Origin: JABDJZ01 sp047619685
GTDB lineage: Bacteria > Bacteroidota > Rhodothermia > Rhodothermales > UBA10348
Reading direction: 5' to 3'
NCBI GenBank assembly: GCA_047619685.1
Contig: JBLHLC010000040.1
Location: 1-36,446, forward strand
DNA length: 36,446 nt
Both the position numbers and the translations under genes were made by a program. The number at the start of each line of letters is the position of its first letter. Position 1 is the first letter of the stretch. This document shows, one piece after another, positions 34,434-36,446 of the stretch. The notes beneath the pieces were generated by a model that saw nothing but the letters and a program-made list of their open reading frames with translations, was not told the DNA's origin and did not search any database.

Positions 34434-36068
34434 CTAGATATCTGGCTGCATGAAGGGGTATGCGAAGTGGTGCGGCGGGTTGAACGTTTCCTTGATCGTT
34501 CGCGCCGATACCCAGCGGGTCAGATTAAGGTAAGATCCAGCCTTGTCGTTTGTACCGCTGGCCCGGGCGCCGCCAAACGGCTGCTGGCCAACAACAGCCC
34601 CGGTAGGTTTGTCGTTGATGTAGAAATTGCCTGCGTTGTCCATGAGACGCTTGGACACGTGGGCAATCACGGCCCGGTCCTGCGCGAAAAGCGCCCCGGT
34701 GAGTGCGTATGGCGACGTGGAGTCAAGCGTGTCCATGGTGTCCTCGAACGCGGCGTCCTCGTAGACGTGGATCGTGACGACAGGGCCGAAGATCTCCTCG
34801 CACATGGTCGTGGACTTGGCGTTTCTGGAAACCAGGACGGTCGGCTCGATGAAGTAGCCCACCTCGTCCGAGTAGTTCCCACCGAACAGCACGTCCACGT
34901 TGGGATCCGCTTTGGCGCCGTCGATATAGGCCGTAATACTGGTGTAGGCCTTCTTGTCGATGACCGCGTTCATGTAGTTGCCGAAATCGTCCACATGGCC
35001 CATGCGTATTTCCTCAAGCTGAGAAACCATCCGATCACGAATGTCACTCCACTGGGACTTGGGCAGATACACACGCGATGAGGCCGAACACTTCTGGCCT
35101 TGAAACTCGAATGAGCCACGTACAATGGCCGTTGCGACAGCCGCGTTGTCGCAGGACGGGTGCGCCAGGATGAAGTCCTTTCCGCCCGTTTCGCCCACAA
35201 TGCGGGGATAAGAACGGTAATTTGGAAGGTTCTTGGCCATCGTGGACCACATGTGCTGGAAGGTGTTGGTCGACCCGGTAAAATGGAGGCCCCCAAAATC
35301 CTTGGACGCGAAGACCTGGTTGCCAACCGTTGCGCCCGGCCCCGGGATCATGTTGATCACGCCGGCAGGCAGCCCGGCTTCTTCGAGCAACTTGTACATG
35401 TAATACGCGGAAAGGAGCGCGCTGGACGCCGGTTTCCATACCACGGTGTTGCCCATCAGCGCGGGCGCCGCACAGAGGTTGCCGGCGATGGAACTGAAGT
35501 TGAAGGGCGTCACCGCAAACACAAACCCCTCGAGACCGCGGTACTGCACCCGATTCCAGACTCCAGGCGACGAGCTCGGCTGGTCCGAATAGATCTGCTC
35601 CATGAAGGAGACGTTGAACTTCAGGAAGTCGATCCACTCGCAGGCGGCGTCGATTTCTGCCTGATACACGTTCTTGCTCTGACCGATCATCGTGGCGGCG
35701 TTGATCGTATCTCTCCAGGGGCCGGCAAGGAGTTCGGCGGCCTTGAGAAACACGGCGGCCCGATCCTGCCAGTCCATGGAAGCCCATGCGTGGCGGGCGT
35801 CCATCGCTGCCTTGGTAGCTTGGGCAACTTCCGCTTCGCCAACCAAGTGTGCCACACCGACCACCTTGGCAGTCTCGTGGGGTGGACGAATATCGGAAGT
35901 GGTGTTGGTGCGGACCTCTTTCCCACCAATGAACGCCGGGACATCAAGGTGTGCCGCAGACATTTCAGCCAGGCGCTTCTTGAGCGAGGTTCTTTCGGGC
36001 GAACCGGGCGCATAGGAGCGGACGGGCTCGTTGACCGGGGGCGGAGTCTGGGGAATGAGATTATTCAT
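34434..36068 (-). CDS. pruA: L-glutamate gamma-semialdehyde (1-pyrroline-5-carboxylate) dehydrogenase
   Basis: 544 residues, an aldehyde dehydrogenase of the ALDH4A1-like subgroup (same length and N-terminal extension as mitochondrial P5C dehydrogenase). It oxidises glutamate semialdehyde, the open form of pyrroline-5-carboxylate, to glutamate with NAD. The catalytic cysteine is Cys327 in FQGQKCSASS and the general base region is Glu293 in VGETGGKDF; the NAD-site stretch VTPFNFSSIAGN and LHFTGSTNTFQHMW are kept. No proline dehydrogenase (putA/prodh) or ornithine aminotransferase is seen in the window. It is the first gene of the minus-strand operon. The ATG at 36068 is followed by a normal leader. 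Confidence 0.92.
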   Translation of the reverse strand: MNNLIPQTPPPVNEPVRSYAPGSPERTSLKKRLAEMSAAHLDVPAFIGGKEVRTNTTSDIRPPHETAKVVGVAHLVGEAEVAQATKAAMDARHAWASMDWQDRAAVFLKAAELLAGPWRDTINAATMIGQSKNVYQAEIDAACEWIDFLKFNVSFMEQIYSDQPSSSPGVWNRVQYRGLEGFVFAVTPFNFSSIAGNLCAAPALMGNTVVWKPASSALLSAYYMYKLLEEAGLPAGVINMIPGPGATVGNQVFASKDFGGLHFTGSTNTFQHMWSTMAKNLPNYRSYPRIVGETGGKDFILAHPSCDNAAVATAIVRGSFEFQGQKCSASSRVYLPKSQWSDIRDRMVSQLEEIRMGHVDDFGNYMNAVIDKKAYTSITAYIDGAKADPNVDVLFGGNYSDEVGYFIEPTVLVSRNAKSTTMCEEIFGPVVTIHVYEDAAFEDTMDTLDSTSPYALTGALFAQDRAVIAHVSKRLMDNAGNFYINDKPTGAVVGQQPFGGARASGTNDKAGSYLNLTRWVSARTIKETFNPPHHFAYPFMQPDI

Positions 36069-36446
36069 GGACTCGGGTCGATTTCACAAGAGGGCGTTAT
36101 CAGCCTGAAACTTCGGCCACAGCGCATCAAGGCGCATCCCGTTCTACGAAAGTTCTCGCCCGTCCCGGGCCGTCCACGCCATGAAACCCGTGGGTCAATA
36201 TGCATGGTCGAAGGCACGATTTTCCGCGCCTTGGTGGTCCGGTGGGATAATGGCGTCGTGTGCAGAAACGGAGGCTCCTCACCTTAAAACATGCCTCTAG
36301 CGACCACGAATGCCCGATTATGCCCGATTATGCCCCTTGTCCCAGAGTCCGGGTCAAGACAACGTCTGGCAACGGGCACGTTTCTCGCTTCCCGCTCAGG
36401 CGGCAGGATGGCCCATTCCGGGTTGAATGCCTGCCGACAATGGCGA
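36069..36446. other. Unassigned window end upstream of pruA
   Basis: About 380 bases without a convincing gene. It should contain the pruA promoter, but no clear promoter motif is seen. A tandem 10-base repeat, TGCCCGATTA twice, lies at 36311-36330. On the minus strand a frame is open from the window edge to about 36290 (about 54 codons, ending ...VVARGMF), but it has no recognisable motif and may be chance. Confidence 0.3.

Noticed and set aside
36290..36446. Partial gene entering from the window edge on the minus strand
   Set aside because: About 54 codons with no motif; composition alone cannot support it, so it is only mentioned in the unassigned region.
1..36446. tRNA, rRNA, riboswitches, insertion sequences or prophage genes
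   Set aside because: No transposase, integrase, terminal repeats or recognisable structured RNA was seen; short RNAs could be missed without a covariance search.

Overview
The window is a GC-rich (roughly 60% by eye) bacterial chromosome segment with densely packed protein genes and no RNA gene, CRISPR array or insertion sequence that I can recognise. The gene families point to a Bacteroidota/Rhodothermota-type lineage (inference, not tested by search): a DUF6268-like outer-membrane barrel, a carboxypeptidase-regulatory-domain protein, a choice-of-anchor-B propeller protein, a 7TM-HD phosphohydrolase, an EstD-like secreted esterase, and many genes without strong Shine-Dalgarno sequences.

Layout. 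1-4.4 kb holds a secreted SGNH hydrolase, a DCC thiol-disulfide oxidoreductase, a DEAD-box RNA helicase with a repetitive Ser/Arg linker and a C-terminal RNA-binding domain, and an outer-membrane barrel. 4.5-15.1 kb is the core of the window, a purine catabolism locus: guaD on the plus strand, then, converging on it, the minus-strand operon puuD-xdhA-xdhB-xdhC-allB-alc-uraD-(DUF6986-like)-uraH. Most junctions in it are 4- or 8-nt overlaps. Together the enzymes take guanine, hypoxanthine and xanthine through urate, hydroxyisourate, OHCU, allantoin and allantoate to ureidoglycolate plus urea. The one member without an assigned role is the HpcH/HpaI/CitE-like DUF6986 protein. A secreted esterase and a carboxypeptidase-regulatory-domain protein lie just upstream on the same strand (15.1-17.2 kb).

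17.3-23.5 kb holds a membrane-anchored phosphodiesterase/alkaline-phosphatase-fold protein, a lysR-TRIC channel pair, a divergent EamA exporter with a LysR-type palindrome between them, and a large secreted propeller protein followed by a strong intrinsic terminator. 23.8-32 kb has a PIG-L deacetylase and, divergently, a tightly coupled operon of a RodZ-like protein, NAD-dependent DNA ligase (ligA), a sodium:solute symporter and a 7TM-HD phosphohydrolase (PgpH type, the c-di-AMP phosphodiesterase family). 32-36 kb is a minus-strand operon of pruA (P5C dehydrogenase), a 2,4-diaminopentanoate-dehydrogenase-like oxidoreductase, a small two-helix membrane protein and a GntR regulator.

The most novel points are the DUF6986-like enzyme inside a complete purine operon, a PuuD that lacks its usual cytochrome c tail, and the uncharacterised pruA/DAPDH-like/membrane protein/GntR operon. 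Several start sites are corrected: puuD (GTG), xdhA (internal ATG), the GntR gene (TTG with a strong ribosome-binding site), guaD and the DUF6986-like gene.
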